Below are positions 52,116 through 52,566 of a DNA stretch of 52,566 bases, piece by piece (position 1 is the first letter of the stretch; each line of letters begins with the position of its first letter). Under the pieces are notes generated by a model. The model was not told where the DNA came from, ran no database searches, and was given only the letters and a program-made list of their open reading frames with translations. The translations under genes and the position numbers were made by a program. The stretch comes from an uncultured Sutterella sp. (lineage in GTDB: Bacteria; Pseudomonadota; Gammaproteobacteria; Burkholderiales; Burkholderiaceae_F): the NCBI GenBank assembly GCA_900543805.1, contig UQTE01000017.1:1-52566 (forward strand), read 5' to 3'.

Positions 52116-52340
52116 TTAGTATCCGCGGAAGATGCGGGCGATTTCCTTAGGATCCGACGTTTTGACGAGTGCGGGCTGCAGAAGGATGCGCGACTTCTGC
52201 GGCGAGAGGCTTCCGGCCGCGGTGCAGCCCTTCTCGAGACAGTTCTTCGACAAAACGCAGTCGCCCGTCGGCACGCGGTTCGAGAGCACGACGGGAGACC
52301 TCTTGTTCGCACATCGCGCAATGATTTTTTGCGCGGCGGT
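52116..52340 (-). pseudogene. L-asparaginase C-terminal remnant
   Basis: 74 codons match the end of type II L-asparaginases: KRSPVVLSNRVPTGDC (the family's VV-x-SSRVPTG), then AAGSLSPQKSRILLQPAL (NPQKARxLLxxAL) and KTSDPKEIARIFRGY as the usual C-terminus. Upstream the frame meets a TGA at 52341-52343 and no catalytic N-terminal domain (GGTIA/TDT motifs) is found to the window edge, so at least 250 residues are lost. The product would be inactive. It adds to the aspartate theme of this region. Extra cysteines (NCLEKGC) are unusual. Confidence 0.75.
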
Positions 52341-52343
52341 TCA

Positions 52344-52566
52344 CTCGCAAATCTTCGCAACGACTTTTGCACAACGGATCACTCGCGTTTATTCGTCATC
52401 ACCGAGACGAAGAATACGACCTGGAGGATCCGTTCTTTGCCGAGTGAATCCGCCGGGCCCTCGAGAAGGCCGGAAGCGTGGAAGGCGTTTCGGGGAGCGC
52501 CGCAAATTTTGATTTCCCGTGCTCTTGAAACCCGAAGTTCGAAAAAGGGGCCGCCCGAACCGGGCG
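52344..52566. other. No complete gene; possible C-terminal tail of a lost gene
   Basis: A plus-strand frame ending at 52447 reads ...FIRHHRDEEYDLEDPFFAE, which looks like a genuine acidic protein C-terminus, but no start or body precedes it (stop at about 52322). I see nothing else up to the window edge. Confidence 0.2.

Noticed and set aside
52132..52512. 126-codon plus-strand ORF at the window end
   Set aside because: It overlaps the asparaginase remnant on the other strand and shows no family features.

Overview
This is a GC-rich chromosomal window, probably from a member of the Sutterellaceae (Betaproteobacteria, Burkholderiales). That placement is an inference from gene content: a signal-peptide-bearing FAD fumarate-reductase-like flavoprotein, several large autotransporters, a DcuC-type carrier, and anaerobic amino-acid and peptide use. 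No rRNA gene or confident tRNA is present to confirm it.

Layout. 1-2170 is a decayed accessory patch with a possible IS21-type terminal remnant, a RelB/DinJ-MazF-like toxin-antitoxin pair, a HipB-like antitoxin followed by a 50-residue HipA stump, and a GNAT remnant. 2203-5430 holds two HAD phosphatases (one SerB) and a type I phosphodiesterase. 5754-11226 is a family-5 (peptide/opine/nickel) ABC importer with a fused double ATPase. 11632-13900 holds a Schlafen/AlbA_2-wHTH regulator and an AT-rich orphan gene.

14111-17995, 27657-30530 and 35352-38030 are three autotransporters. The first has a G10/T9 homopolymer block upstream and the second a T9 run, both candidate phase-variation tracts. 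Between the first two autotransporters (18320-27015) lies a five-gene block on one strand: MoxR/CobS-type AAA, VWA protein with HExxH, MobH/TraI_2-like protein, TraD-type coupling ATPase and DUF4400 membrane protein. It recalls the traI-traD-orfJ and cobS/cobT parts of SXT/PFGI-type conjugative elements. However, no T4SS gene or integrase is visible here, and the relaxase-like protein has lost its histidine/aspartate signature residues. This is the best candidate for an undescribed or repurposed system.

31057-33602 is an isoaspartyl dipeptidase plus DcuC-family carrier operon. 33745-35136 is an IS1634/IS4-type transposase, probably 5'-truncated. 38132-40696 holds two tandem paralogues of unknown function. 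40878-41882 is a DUF4143 protein that has lost its ATPase domain but keeps a perfect 13-bp inverted-repeat operator. 42529-45314 is a NitT/TauT-type ABC importer, followed by a strong terminator and a 12-copy decamer repeat. 45596-46943 encodes a LysE-type exporter and a GNAT enzyme under a quadruple half-site palindrome. 47145-52340 holds the periplasmic flavoprotein reductase, an aspartate:alanine-type antiporter, peptidase T and an asparaginase C-terminal remnant.

Physiological reading (inference): peptides and isoaspartyl peptides are taken up or cleaved to aspartate, which feeds fumarate/succinate exchange and flavoprotein-based anaerobic respiration. The autotransporters, phase-variable tracts and decayed mobile modules fit a host-associated gut lifestyle.
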